Positions 33,763 to 42,409 of a stretch of 64,000 nt of DNA are shown here, one piece after another (position 1 is the stretch's first letter; every line of letters begins with the position of its first letter). The notes beneath the pieces are model-generated. The model was given only the letters and a program-made list of their open reading frames with translations, was not told where the DNA came from and made no database searches. Both the position numbers and the translations under genes were made by a program. Source of the DNA: Xenophilus sp003671765 (lineage in GTDB: Bacteria > Pseudomonadota > Gammaproteobacteria > Burkholderiales > Burkholderiaceae_C). Location: the NCBI GenBank assembly GCA_051414805.1, contig CP166702.1, forward strand, positions 4,774,001 to 4,838,000, in the 5' to 3' direction.

Positions 33763-34917
33763 TCAGGTCTGGACAAGCCGCTTGGCGCGCGAGATCGACA
33801 TCAGGATGCCCAGCCCCAGCCCCAGTGTGACCATGGCCGTGCCGCCATAGCTGACGAAGGGCAGCGGCACGCCCACCACGGGCAGGATGCCGCTGACCAT
33901 GCCCATGTTCACGAAGGCGTAGGTGAAGAAGATCATCGACACCGCGCCGGCAAGCAGGCGCGAGAACAGCGTCGGCGCGTCGAGCGCGATCATCAGCCCG
34001 CGGAACACGAGGAAGAGGAAGGAGAAGATGAGGAACAGGTTGCCCGCCAGCCCGAATTCCTCGGAGTAGGCGGCGAAGATGAAGTCGGTGGTGCGCTCGG
34101 GAATGAACTCCAGGTGGGTCTGGGTGCCCTGCATGAAGCCCTTGCCGCCGACGCCGCCCGAGCCGATGGCGATCATCCCCTGGATGATGTGGAAGCCCTT
34201 GCCGAGCGGGTCCTTGGTGGGGTCGAGCAGCGTGCACACGCGCTGCTTCTGGTAGTCGTGCAGCACGCGCCAGTCCACGCCGTCGGCGCACAGCCTGGAC
34301 TCGAAGCCCACGATCAGCGACACCGCCACCACGCCGAGGATCACCGGCGGCACGATCAGCTTCCACGGCAGCCCGGCGAAGAAGATCACCGCCAGCCCCG
34401 CGGCCAGCACCAGCAGCGAGGTGCCCAGATCGGGCTGCTTCATGATCAGCCCCACCGGGATCGCCAGCAGGACGAAAGACACGATGAAGTCCAGCGGGCG
34501 CAATTGCCCTTCGCGTCGCTGGAACCACCAGGCCAGCATCAGCGGCATGGCGATCTTCAGGATCTCGCTGGGCTGGATCACCATGCCGACGTTGATCCAG
34601 CGCTTGGCCCCTTTCTTGGTGATGCCGAACAGCAGCACCGCGATCAGCAGCCCGACCCCGAACAGGTACAGCGGCACCGCCAGGCGCATGAGGCGCTGCG
34701 GCGGGATCTGCGCCACCACGAACATGATGAAGCCGGCCAGCAGCATGTTGCGGCCGTGGTCGAGGAAGCGCGTGCCGTGGTCGTAACCGGACGAATACAT
34801 CGTCACCAGCCCCGCGCAGCACAGCAGGAAGACGGCGAAGGCCAGGAAGCCGTCGAAGCCCTGGAAGACGGGCAGGATGCGCCGCGCGAGCGAGGGCTGC
34901 TGGAAGACCGCTGACAT
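33763..34917 (-). CDS. rodA: Rod-shape SEDS glycosyltransferase RodA
   Basis: A 384-residue SEDS-family polymerase that builds lateral-wall peptidoglycan with PBP2. About ten membrane helices are seen, with family signatures GAKRWINVGMVIQPSEILKIAMPLMLAWWF, KQPDLGTSLLVLAAG, IAIGSGGVGGKGF and PLPFVSYGGTAMV. It resembles RodA more than FtsW (the ftsW gene is at 54478) by its short N-terminus and motif details. Unusually for the group, mreBCD and mrdA are not upstream; a divergent esterase gene is. GATAAT lies 11 bases before the ATG. Confidence 0.95.
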   Translation of the reverse strand: MSAVFQQPSLARRILPVFQGFDGFLAFAVFLLCCAGLVTMYSSGYDHGTRFLDHGRNMLLAGFIMFVVAQIPPQRLMRLAVPLYLFGVGLLIAVLLFGITKKGAKRWINVGMVIQPSEILKIAMPLMLAWWFQRREGQLRPLDFIVSFVLLAIPVGLIMKQPDLGTSLLVLAAGLAVIFFAGLPWKLIVPPVILGVVAVSLIVGFESRLCADGVDWRVLHDYQKQRVCTLLDPTKDPLGKGFHIIQGMIAIGSGGVGGKGFMQGTQTHLEFIPERTTDFIFAAYSEEFGLAGNLFLIFSFLFLVFRGLMIALDAPTLFSRLLAGAVSMIFFTYAFVNMGMVSGILPVVGVPLPFVSYGGTAMVTLGLGLGILMSISRAKRLVQT

Positions 34918-35023
34918 GATGGGCCGGGATTATCGGCGCGTCGCGCATGCATGGCTGGCTTGGGCCGGCGCGGCGCAGGACAATCGCCTTTCGCACCGCG
35001 CTCTCGCCCCGGTCGGACCCAGA

Positions 35024-35620
35024 ATGCCCCTGCCGCCCATCACCCACCTCCTGTACCTGCACGGCTTCCGGTCCTCGCCGCGCTCCGCCAAGGCCCAGGC
35101 CACCGCCGCCTACATGGCCGTGCACCACGCCGACGTGGAGTGGTGGTGCCCGCAGCTGCCGCCCTCGCCGCGCGAAGCGATGGACCTGGTGCTGGCGGGC
35201 ATCGCCGACTGGCCGCGCGAGAGCCTGGGCGTGATCGGCTCCTCGCTGGGCGGCTTCTACGCCACCTACGTCGCCGCGATGACCGGCGCCCGCGCCGTGC
35301 TGCTGAACCCGGCGGTCGATCCGGCGCGCGACCTGGCCAGGCACATCGGCGAACAACGCGGCTGGCACAGCCCCGAGGAGCGCTTCTTCTTCCGGCCCGA
35401 ATTCATCGGCGAGCTGGCCGCGCTCGAGGTGGGCGCGCTGGACCACCCGGAGCGCGTGTTCGCCGTCATCGCCAAGGGCGACGAGCTGCTGGACTGGCGC
35501 GAGATGTCCGCCCGCTACCCCGGCAGCCGGATCCGCCTGCTCGAAGGCGGCGACCACGCGCTGTCGGACTTCGAACGCGCCCACCTGACCGAGGTCATGG
35601 CCTTTCTCTCGCCTGCGTGA
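35024..35620 (+). CDS. YqiA/YcfP-family alpha/beta-fold esterase
   Basis: A 198-residue small hydrolase. The N-terminal LLYLHGFRSSPRSAKAQA is the family hallmark, the nucleophile is Ser in GSSLGGFYA, and the acid and histidine are in IAKGDELLDW and EGGDHALSDF. E. coli YqiA is an acyl-CoA/palmitoyl esterase in vitro, and its gene neighbours parE. Start MPLPPITH at 35024; the longer open frame overlaps the rodA promoter. Its cellular substrate is unknown. Confidence 0.88.
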   Translation: MPLPPITHLLYLHGFRSSPRSAKAQATAAYMAVHHADVEWWCPQLPPSPREAMDLVLAGIADWPRESLGVIGSSLGGFYATYVAAMTGARAVLLNPAVDPARDLARHIGEQRGWHSPEERFFFRPEFIGELAALEVGALDHPERVFAVIAKGDELLDWREMSARYPGSRIRLLEGGDHALSDFERAHLTEVMAFLSPA

Positions 35621-35653
35621 ACGGCAACCGGCGGACGGCGGCAGCCTGCGTGT

Positions 35654-35659
35654 GAAAAT
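35654..35659 (+). promoter_or_regulatory. Candidate leaderless promoter of the RNase gene (-10 GAAAAT)
   Basis: TGTGAAAAT (TG-type extended -10) is followed by CGCCCG and the ATG at 35666; no ribosome site is present. Confidence 0.4.
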
Positions 35660-35665
35660 CGCCCG

Positions 35666-37741
35666 ATGTTTGTGTTGTTCGAAGAAGCCGGCAAGTACCT
35701 CGGCGGCCGCGTGCTGTCCGAGGCCGAATCCTCCGCCCAGGTGGAGCTGGAGACCGGCAAGCGCGTCAAGGTCAAGGGCGCGAACATCGTGCTGCGTTTC
35801 GACAAGCCCGCGCCGGCGGAGCTGATCGCCGAGGCGCGCACGCTGGCCGCCACGGTCGACCTCGACCTGGCCTGGGAATTCGCGCCGGCCGAGGAATTCG
35901 GCTTTTCCGACCTCGCGGCCGATTACTTCACCGCCAAGCCCTCGCTGGTGCAGCAGGCCGCGTCGCTGTTCGCGCTCTTCGAGGCGCCGCACTACTTCCG
36001 CCGCGCCGGCAAGGGGCGGTTCCGCAAGGCCCCGGCCGAGATCGTGCAGCAGGCGCTGGCGGCCATCGAGAAGAAGAAGGCCATCCAGGCGCAGATCGCC
36101 GAATGGTCGGCCGAGCTGGCGGCCGGCCGCTGCCCGGCGCCGATCCGCGAGCAGCTCTACAAGATCCTGTTCAAGCCCGACAAGAACGCGCCCGAGTACA
36201 AGGCGGTGGTCGAGGCCGCGCGCGCCAGCCAGCGTGCGCCCCTGGATCTGCTCGAGGCCTCGGGCGCCATCGACTCGCCCTACCAGTTCCACTGGAAGCG
36301 CTTCCTGTTCGAGAACTTCCCCAAGGGCACCGGCTTTCCGGCGCTCGCGGCGCCGGCGATCGCCGACGAACTGCCGCGCGCCGAGGGCGTGCAGGCCTTC
36401 TCGATCGACGACTCGCAGACCACCGAGATCGACGACGCCCTCTCGGTGCAGGGCCTGGGCTCCGGCACCGTCACCGTGGGCATCCACATCGCCGCGCCGG
36501 GCCTGGCCATCGTGCCCGACAGCGCGCTCGACCATGTGGCGCGCAACCGCATGTCGACGGTCTACATGCCGGGCCACAAGATCACGATGCTGCCGGACGA
36601 CATCGTGCAGACCTACACCCTCCTCGATGGCGGCGACCGGCCCGCGGTGTCGCTCTACGTCCGCTTCAACGAGGCGACGCTGGACGTGGTGGGCACCGAG
36701 ACGAAGCTCGAGCGCGTGCCGATCGTGGCCAACCTGCGCCACGACCAGCTCGACGGCGTGATCGACGAAACCTGGCTCGACAGCGCCGCGATTCCGAACG
36801 AAAAGGGCCCGGAAGCCGCATGGCGCCTGCGCGAGCCGCTATCGTTTCTGTACCGCCTGGCGCGCCACCTGAAGCTCGGCCGCGAAGCCGTGCGCGGCAA
36901 GCCGGAGACCTTCAATCGGCCCGACTACAACTTCCGCCTCATCGGGAACGACGGCGCCGAGCCGAGCGGCAACGAGCAGGTGCAGATCAGCACCCGCCGC
37001 CGCGGCGCGCCGCTGGACCTGATCGTCTCCGAGGCCATGATCCTGGCCAACAGCAGCTGGGGCGGCTGGCTCGGCGAGCTGGGCGTGCCGGCGCTCTACC
37101 GCAGCCAGGCCAGCCTGGCGCCCGGCATCAAGGTGCGCATGGGCACCAAGCCGCTGCCGCACGCGGGCCTGGGCGTGAAGAGCTACGCCTGGAGCACCTC
37201 GCCGCTGCGCCGCTACACCGACCTGGTGAACCAGTGGCAGATCATCGCCGCGGCCCGCCACGGCAAGACCGCCGCCCTCGCGGCGCCCTTCAAGCCCAAG
37301 GATGCGAGCCTGTTCTCCATTCTTTCGGGCTTCGATGCCGCCTACGGCACCTACAACGCCTACCAGGCCGGCATGGAGCGTTTCTGGACGCTCAAGTACC
37401 TGCAGCAGCAGGGCATCCAGGAGCTGGACGCGACGCTCATCAAGGATGGCGGCGCGGGCGAGACGCTGGTGCGTGCCGACACCCTGCCGCTGGTACTGCC
37501 GGTGCTCGGCGCGCAGGGCCTGCCGCGCGGCAGCCGCGTGCGCGTGCGCCTGGGCGACATCGACGAGATCGCGCTGGCCGTCAACGGCACCGTCACCGAT
37601 CGGCTCGGTGCCGCCGCCACCCCCGAAGCCACCGACGAGGGTGACGACGACGAGCCGGCCGCCGGGCCGCTGGCCATCGCCGTCGACCTGGCCGACGGCG
37701 ACGCAGCCGACGCACCCACCGCCGAGCCCAGCGCGGCATGA
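35666..37741 (+). CDS. RNase II/R-family 3'-5' exoribonuclease
   Basis: A 691-residue RNB-domain enzyme. The catalytic signature IDDSQTTEIDDALSV (about residues 248-262) has the four acidic metal ligands, followed by GIHIAAPG, NRMSTVYMPG and, near the C-terminus, YAWSTSPLRRYTDLVNQWQ. The N-terminus (MFVLFEEAGKYLGGRVLSEAE) is the type found in betaproteobacterial and cyanobacterial RNase II-like proteins. It degrades single-stranded RNA processively. The last 60 residues are Ala/Asp-rich. The stop overlaps the tonB-like start (ATGA), making it the first gene of an operon with aroE and mtgA. Confidence 0.93.
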   Translation: MFVLFEEAGKYLGGRVLSEAESSAQVELETGKRVKVKGANIVLRFDKPAPAELIAEARTLAATVDLDLAWEFAPAEEFGFSDLAADYFTAKPSLVQQAASLFALFEAPHYFRRAGKGRFRKAPAEIVQQALAAIEKKKAIQAQIAEWSAELAAGRCPAPIREQLYKILFKPDKNAPEYKAVVEAARASQRAPLDLLEASGAIDSPYQFHWKRFLFENFPKGTGFPALAAPAIADELPRAEGVQAFSIDDSQTTEIDDALSVQGLGSGTVTVGIHIAAPGLAIVPDSALDHVARNRMSTVYMPGHKITMLPDDIVQTYTLLDGGDRPAVSLYVRFNEATLDVVGTETKLERVPIVANLRHDQLDGVIDETWLDSAAIPNEKGPEAAWRLREPLSFLYRLARHLKLGREAVRGKPETFNRPDYNFRLIGNDGAEPSGNEQVQISTRRRGAPLDLIVSEAMILANSSWGGWLGELGVPALYRSQASLAPGIKVRMGTKPLPHAGLGVKSYAWSTSPLRRYTDLVNQWQIIAAARHGKTAALAAPFKPKDASLFSILSGFDAAYGTYNAYQAGMERFWTLKYLQQQGIQELDATLIKDGGAGETLVRADTLPLVLPVLGAQGLPRGSRVRVRLGDIDEIALAVNGTVTDRLGAAATPEATDEGDDDEPAAGPLAIAVDLADGDAADAPTAEPSAA

Positions 37742-38604
37742 ACCTCAAGGACTTCAGCACGCTGCAGATCGCGCTGGGCCTGTCGGTCCTGGCCCACGCT
37801 GCGCTGCTGGCGGTCCGTTTCGCCGATCCCGAGGCCTTCAACCGCGTCTTTCAGGAGACGCCGCTGGAGATCGTCCTGGTCAATGCCAAGGCCAAGGGCG
37901 AAGCGCCCGACAAGCCGCAGGCGCTGGCCCAGGCCTCGCTGGCCGGCGGCGGCGACCTCGACAAGGGCCGCGCCACCAGCCCGCTGCCGCCCTCGGCCTT
38001 CACCGCGGTGGGCGATTCCGCCGAGGAGGCACAGAAGCAGATCGAGGCCATGCAGGCGCAGCAGATGATGCTGCTGGCGCAGGTGCGCGCCCAGCTCGCC
38101 GCGATGCCGATGCCGGATCCGCGCCAGGCCGGCCAGCCGAACGACAACACGGCGCAGGAAGAAAAGCGCCGCCAGCTGCTGGAGCTGCTGGCCCAGATCG
38201 AGCGCCGGGTGAACGAGGAGAATGCGCGGCCCAAGCGCCGCTTCGTGAGCCCCGCCACCAAGGAGGCGACCTACGCCGTGTACGTGGACACGCTGCGACG
38301 CAAGATCGAGGCGCGCGGCACCGAGCGCTTCCCGCAGGCCGGCGGCAAGAAGCTCTATGGCGAGCTGACCATGATCGTCAGCGTCAACTTCGACGGTTCG
38401 CTGCTGGGCACCGAGATCGTCCAGAGCTCCGGCAACAAGGAACTGGACCGGCGCGCGCAGGCCATCGTCGCCAGCATCGGCAATTTCGGGCGCTTCACCG
38501 ACGCCATGCGGCGCCAGACCGACCAGCTGTTGATGCCCTCGCGCTTCAAGTTCACACGCGACGAGACGCTGGAGACACAGGTGTCCACCCAGCCCATCAA
38601 TTGA
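37738..38604 (+). CDS. TonB C-terminal-domain energy transducer-like protein
   Basis: A 288-residue protein: N-terminal membrane helix (LQIALGLSVLAHAALLAV, with a SxxxH-like arrangement as in TonB), a charged and Gln-rich stretch likely to form a coiled coil (about residues 98-165, AEEAQKQIEAMQAQQ), then a TonB/TolA-type C-terminal domain (YVDTLRRKIEARGTERFP ... GELTMIVSVNFDGSLLGTEI). The proline-rich spacer of classical TonB is missing, and no exbB or exbD is near, so its receptors are unknown. It overlaps the RNase gene and is followed 11 bases later by aroE. Confidence 0.87.
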   Translation: MNLKDFSTLQIALGLSVLAHAALLAVRFADPEAFNRVFQETPLEIVLVNAKAKGEAPDKPQALAQASLAGGGDLDKGRATSPLPPSAFTAVGDSAEEAQKQIEAMQAQQMMLLAQVRAQLAAMPMPDPRQAGQPNDNTAQEEKRRQLLELLAQIERRVNEENARPKRRFVSPATKEATYAVYVDTLRRKIEARGTERFPQAGGKKLYGELTMIVSVNFDGSLLGTEIVQSSGNKELDRRAQAIVASIGNFGRFTDAMRRQTDQLLMPSRFKFTRDETLETQVSTQPIN

Positions 38605-38615
38605 CACCGACCGAC

Positions 38616-39470
38616 ATGGACCGCTACTGCGTCATCGGCAACCCGGTCGAGCACAGCCGATCGCCCTGGATCCACGCCCGTTTCGCCGCACTCACCGGCC
38701 AGGCCCTGGAATACGGCCGGCGCCTGGCGCCCCTGGGCGGTTTCGCCGCCACCGTGGACAGCTTCCGTGCCGAGGCCGCAGCCGCAGGCGACCGCGCGGG
38801 CGGCTGCAACGTCACGGTGCCCTTCAAGTTCGACGCCGCGGCCATGGCGCAATCGCTGAGCGGGCGTGCGCGGCTGGCACAGGCGGTGAACACGCTGCGC
38901 TTCGAGCCCGATGGGCGCATCCACGGCGACAACACCGACGGCGTCGGCCTGGTCAACGACATCGAGCGCAACGCCGGCGTGCCGCTGGCGGGCCGCGACC
39001 TGCTGCTCATCGGCGCGGGCGGCGCGGCGGCCGGCGTGCTCGGCCCCTTGCTCGACACCGGGCTGCGCCGGCTCGTGGTCGCCAACCGCACGGTGGACAA
39101 GGCCGTGGCCCTGGTGCGCCGCCATTCGGCGCAGGCGCTGGGCCATTCGACGGCGCTGGAAGCCTGGGCCCTCGACGCCGTGCCCGGCAGCTTCGACGTG
39201 GTGGTGAACGCCACCGCCTCCAGCCTGGCCGGCGACGCCGTGCCGGTGCCGGCGAGCGTGCTGCGCCCCGGTGCGCTCGCGGTCGACATGATGTACGGCC
39301 GCGCTGCGGCCGGCTTCATGGACTGGGCGTCCGCGCACGGTGCCGTGCCGCGCGACGGACTGGGCATGCTGGTCGAACAGGCAGCCGAGGCCTTCGCGCT
39401 GTGGCGCGGCGTGCGCCCGCCCTCGGCCCAGGTGCTGGCCGAGCTGCGCACCCTCGTCGACGCGGCCTGA
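38616..39470 (+). CDS. aroE: Shikimate dehydrogenase AroE
   Basis: A 284-residue NADPH-dependent enzyme that reduces 3-dehydroshikimate. The shikimate-binding IGNPVEHSRSPWIHARF, the catalytic lysine in NVTVPFKFDA, GDNTDGVGLVNDIE and the nucleotide-binding LLIGAGGAAAGVLGPLL with ANRT are present. Start MDRYCVIG at 38616; the much longer open frame upstream overlaps the RNase and tonB-like genes and is false. It is in an operon with mtgA; its distant pathway partner aroG is on the other strand at 30867. Confidence 0.97.
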   Translation: MDRYCVIGNPVEHSRSPWIHARFAALTGQALEYGRRLAPLGGFAATVDSFRAEAAAAGDRAGGCNVTVPFKFDAAAMAQSLSGRARLAQAVNTLRFEPDGRIHGDNTDGVGLVNDIERNAGVPLAGRDLLLIGAGGAAAGVLGPLLDTGLRRLVVANRTVDKAVALVRRHSAQALGHSTALEAWALDAVPGSFDVVVNATASSLAGDAVPVPASVLRPGALAVDMMYGRAAAGFMDWASAHGAVPRDGLGMLVEQAAEAFALWRGVRPPSAQVLAELRTLVDAA

Positions 39471-39478
39471 GAAGCCGG

Positions 39479-40231
39479 ATGCGCCCCCTCGTCCGCTGGA
39501 TCGGCTGCCTGCTGCTGGCCGGCATCGCCCTCGAGCTCTTCTTCGTACTCCGCATCGCGGCAATGGTCGCGATCGACCCGCAGTCCACCGCCTTCCAGCG
39601 CTCGGAGATGTGGCAGCTCGTCCTGCGCGACGGTGCCCGGGCGCAATGGCGCCAGCAGTGGCTGCCCTACGCACAGATTCACGACAACCTCAAGCGCGCG
39701 GTGCTGGCCAGCGAGGACGCCGACTTCGTCAACCACGACGGCGTGGAGTGGGAGGCGGTCGAGCGCGCCCGCCAGCGCAACGCCCGCGCCGAAGAGCTGG
39801 CGGCCAAGCGCGCCGCCCGTGCGGCGGCCCGCGGCAAGCCCGCGCCCGCGCCGGTGCAGACGCGCCTGCGCGGCGGCTCCACCGTCACCCAGCAGCTGGC
39901 GAAGAACCTGCTGCTGTCGGGCGAACGCACGCTGCTGCGCAAGGGCCAGGAACTGGTGCTGACGATGGCGCTGGAGCTCTTCCTGAGCAAGCAGCGCATC
40001 CTGGAGATCTACCTCAACAGCGTCGAATGGGGCAACGGCGTGTTCGGCGCCGAAGCGGCGGCGCAGCGCTATTTCGGCAAGAGTGCGGCGCGCCTGTCGC
40101 CGTCGGAGGCCGCGCGCCTGGCCGTGATGCTGCCCAGCCCGCAGTTCTACGAGATGCGACCCAACTCGGCCTACCTCAACGGACGCACCGCGACCATCGT
40201 CGCGCGCATGGGCGCGGTCGAGCTGCCCTGA
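39479..40231 (+). CDS. mtgA: Monofunctional peptidoglycan glycosyltransferase MtgA
   Basis: A 250-residue GT51 enzyme that polymerises lipid II. One N-terminal membrane helix (WIGCLLLAGIALELFFVL) places the domain in the periplasm. Motifs in order: ASEDADFVNHDGVEWEA with the catalytic Glu, GGSTVTQQLAKNLLLSGERT, KQRILEIYLNSVEWGNGVFG and the closing AARLAVMLPSP. There is a small Ala/Lys-rich insert at about residues 95-125. Start MRPLVRW at 39479, eight bases after aroE. Confidence 0.96.
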   Translation: MRPLVRWIGCLLLAGIALELFFVLRIAAMVAIDPQSTAFQRSEMWQLVLRDGARAQWRQQWLPYAQIHDNLKRAVLASEDADFVNHDGVEWEAVERARQRNARAEELAAKRAARAAARGKPAPAPVQTRLRGGSTVTQQLAKNLLLSGERTLLRKGQELVLTMALELFLSKQRILEIYLNSVEWGNGVFGAEAAAQRYFGKSAARLSPSEAARLAVMLPSPQFYEMRPNSAYLNGRTATIVARMGAVELP

Positions 40232-40264
40232 GCGGCCAGCGCGGCCGCCGACGGAGCCGGCCCG

Positions 40265-40270
40265 TATCAT
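40265..40270 (+). promoter_or_regulatory. Candidate leaderless promoter of the second plsC (-10 TATCAT)
   Basis: TATCAT is followed by CGCCGC and the ATG at 40277; there is no ribosome site. Confidence 0.4.
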
Positions 40271-40276
40271 CGCCGC

Positions 40277-41236
40277 ATGCTTGCCAAGCTGACCGGATGG
40301 ATGCTGCTCGGGCTGGTGCGGCTGCTCACCGGTGCACAGGCGCGCTGGTTCGGCTGCCCGCCCAAGGCCGAGCAGCGCATCTACTTCGCCAACCACCAGA
40401 GCCACGTCGACCTGGTCATGATCTGGGCCGCGCTGCCCGAAGAGCTGCGCAGCATCACGCGGCCCATCGCGGCACGCGACTACTGGGCCAACACGCCGCT
40501 CAAGCGCTGGATCACGACCGAGGTGTTCAACGCCGTGTACGTGGAACGTGCGGGCGGCCCGGCGCCGGCAACCCCTGCGATGCCCACGGCGCCCGTCGCG
40601 GCAGCCCCGGCCGGCGGCGAGCGCATCGAGCCCACCTTCGACCTGCCTACCGCCCCGGCCACGCCGCCGGCCAACCTGCCCACCTCCGCCGGCGGCGAAG
40701 CGGCGACACCGCCGCCGGCGCTGCCCGTGGAAGCAGGTGTCGAGGCGGACACGATGGCGTCGACCCTGCCGACGGCCTCGCGCAGCGAAGTCCAGGGCGA
40801 GCTCGATCTGCCGGCGCCCCTGCCCTCTGCACCCGTGGCCTCGCCGGTCACTGCGCCCACCGATGCCCCCGATGCCCATGCGGGCGCGGCGCCCTTGCCC
40901 GAGCTGCGCCCGGACGACCCGCTGCTGCCGCTGGTGGAGGCGCTGCGCAGCGGCGACTCGATCATCATCTTTCCCGAGGGCACGCGCGGCCATACCGGGA
41001 CGCCGCAGAAGTTCAAGTCCGGCCTGTACACGCTGGCCCGCCTGTTCCCGGAGGTGGTGCTGGTGCCGGCGTGGATCGACAACGTGCAGCGCGTGATGCC
41101 CAAGGGCGAGGTCGTGCCGGTGCCCATCCTGTGCTCGGTCACCTTCGGCGCGCCGGTGAAGCTCGGCGCCGGCGAGGAGCGCCGCGCATTTCTCGACCGC
41201 GCCCGCGAGGCGGTCATCGCCCTGCGCGACGTCTAG
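40277..41236 (+). CDS. PlsC-type acyltransferase (copy 2) with long disordered insert
   Basis: A 319-residue acyltransferase, clearly a paralogue of the one at 8537 (shared YFANHxSHxDxV, ITRPxAxxDYW, VxNxV and VPVPxxCSVxFG). The catalytic H-x4-D (H40, D45) and FPEGTRG are intact. Between residues 93 and 210 it carries about 118 extra residues rich in Pro, Ala, Thr and Glu, without structure; the paralogue has only about 20 there. It is followed 25 bases later by a CdsA-like gene, repeating the plsC-cdsA order of the first locus. The acyl acceptor is unknown. Confidence 0.85.
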   Translation: MLAKLTGWMLLGLVRLLTGAQARWFGCPPKAEQRIYFANHQSHVDLVMIWAALPEELRSITRPIAARDYWANTPLKRWITTEVFNAVYVERAGGPAPATPAMPTAPVAAAPAGGERIEPTFDLPTAPATPPANLPTSAGGEAATPPPALPVEAGVEADTMASTLPTASRSEVQGELDLPAPLPSAPVASPVTAPTDAPDAHAGAAPLPELRPDDPLLPLVEALRSGDSIIIFPEGTRGHTGTPQKFKSGLYTLARLFPEVVLVPAWIDNVQRVMPKGEVVPVPILCSVTFGAPVKLGAGEERRAFLDRAREAVIALRDV

Positions 41237-41261
41237 GGCCTGTTAACGCTGCGACCCCGAC

Positions 41262-42329
41262 ATGGAAAGCTTCCTGCGCAATCTCAGCGCGACCCAGCAG
41301 GTCGCGGCGCTGTTCGTCGTCGTCTTCGGCCTGCTGGCGATCGTGAGCACCGCGGCCTTCCTGCTCACGCTGCGCGAGCGCCGCCACCCGGTGCATGGCG
41401 AGCTCTGGCAGGAGGAGCTGCGCCACTTCCGCGGCCTGCTGCGCACCACCTGGTTCATGGTGGTGATCTTCTGGATCGGCTGGGCCCTGGGCGACACGGT
41501 GGCCACCGTGCTGTTCGCGCTCATCGCCTTCCTGGCGCTGCGCGAGTTCATCACGCTCTCGCCCACGCGGCGCGGCGACCACCGCAGCCTGCTGCTGGCC
41601 TTCTTCGTCGTGCTGCCGATCCAGTTCATGCTGGTCGCGACCGCGCGCTTCAACTTCTTCACCGTGTTCATCCCGGTGTACGTGTTCTTCGCCATCCCGG
41701 TGGCCAGCGCGCTGGCCGACGACCCGAGCCAATTCCTCGAGCGGAATGCCAAGCTGCAGTGGGGCATCATGGTCTGCGTCTACGGGCTGTCGCACGTGCC
41801 GGCGCTGCTGCTGCTGTCCTTCCCCGGCTATGAGGGCAAGAACGCGTTCCTGGTCTTCTTCCTCGTCGCCACGGTGCAGACCTGCATGCTGGTGCAGCAC
41901 CTCATCAACCGGCGCCTGTCGGCCACCGCACCGCCGGCCGATGCAGGGCCCGAGGCGCCGCCCACCCGAGGCGGCCTGCTGCGCCAGCTGCTGCGGCCGC
42001 GTGCACCGATCGCGCCCCACATCAGCCGCAGCTTCAACTGGGCCAGCTGGGGTGTGGGCATGGTGGTGGCGAGCTTCGTCGGCGCGCTGCTGTCCTTCAT
42101 CACGCCCTTCCGCTTCTGGCAGGCCTTCACGGCGGCGCTCGTGGCCTGTGTCGCGGGCTCGATGGGCCACCTGGTGATGAAGGCCCTCAAGCGCGACCGC
42201 GGCATTCCCAACTGGGGCCGCAAGGGCGTGGGCGTGACCGGCGCCAACGGCCTGCTCGACCGTGTCGATGCGCTTTGCTTCGCGGCGCCGATCTTCTTCC
42301 ATTCCGTCCGCTGGTACTTCGATGCGTGA
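41262..42329 (+). CDS. CdsA-like membrane protein with degenerate active-site motifs
   Basis: A 355-residue multi-pass protein homologous to YnbB at 9295 (shared LREFxxLSxTRRGDH, FIPVxVFxxxP, LxWGxMVCVxxxSHVPALL). However, the CdsA signature is lost: the SPxKTxEG element reads ISRSFNWAS, the Lys-Asp pair in KRDRGxKDW is Pro-Asn (KRDRGIPNW), and HGG is ANG. An extra charged loop (about 225-255, RRLSATAPPADAG...) replaces the FG region. It may be a non-catalytic partner of the plsC copy before it, or have new activity; cytidylyltransferase function looks unlikely. Confidence 0.8.
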   Translation: MESFLRNLSATQQVAALFVVVFGLLAIVSTAAFLLTLRERRHPVHGELWQEELRHFRGLLRTTWFMVVIFWIGWALGDTVATVLFALIAFLALREFITLSPTRRGDHRSLLLAFFVVLPIQFMLVATARFNFFTVFIPVYVFFAIPVASALADDPSQFLERNAKLQWGIMVCVYGLSHVPALLLLSFPGYEGKNAFLVFFLVATVQTCMLVQHLINRRLSATAPPADAGPEAPPTRGGLLRQLLRPRAPIAPHISRSFNWASWGVGMVVASFVGALLSFITPFRFWQAFTAALVACVAGSMGHLVMKALKRDRGIPNWGRKGVGVTGANGLLDRVDALCFAAPIFFHSVRWYFDA

Positions 42330-42342
42330 GGACTCCCCGGGC

Positions 42343-42409
42343 ATTCTTTCAAGGCAAATCCGCGTGCAGCACCCGTCCCGCCTGCGCATGCAGCTATTGC
42401 TCTCATAGC
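42343..42409 (-). repeat. Interspersed repeat family A, copy 5
   Basis: GCTATTGCTCTCATAGC (42393-42409) is preceded by the GC-rich hairpin region and CAAGGCAAATCCGCG. It ends directly at the ruvC ATG and leaves no room for a ribosome site of usual type. Confidence 0.72.
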
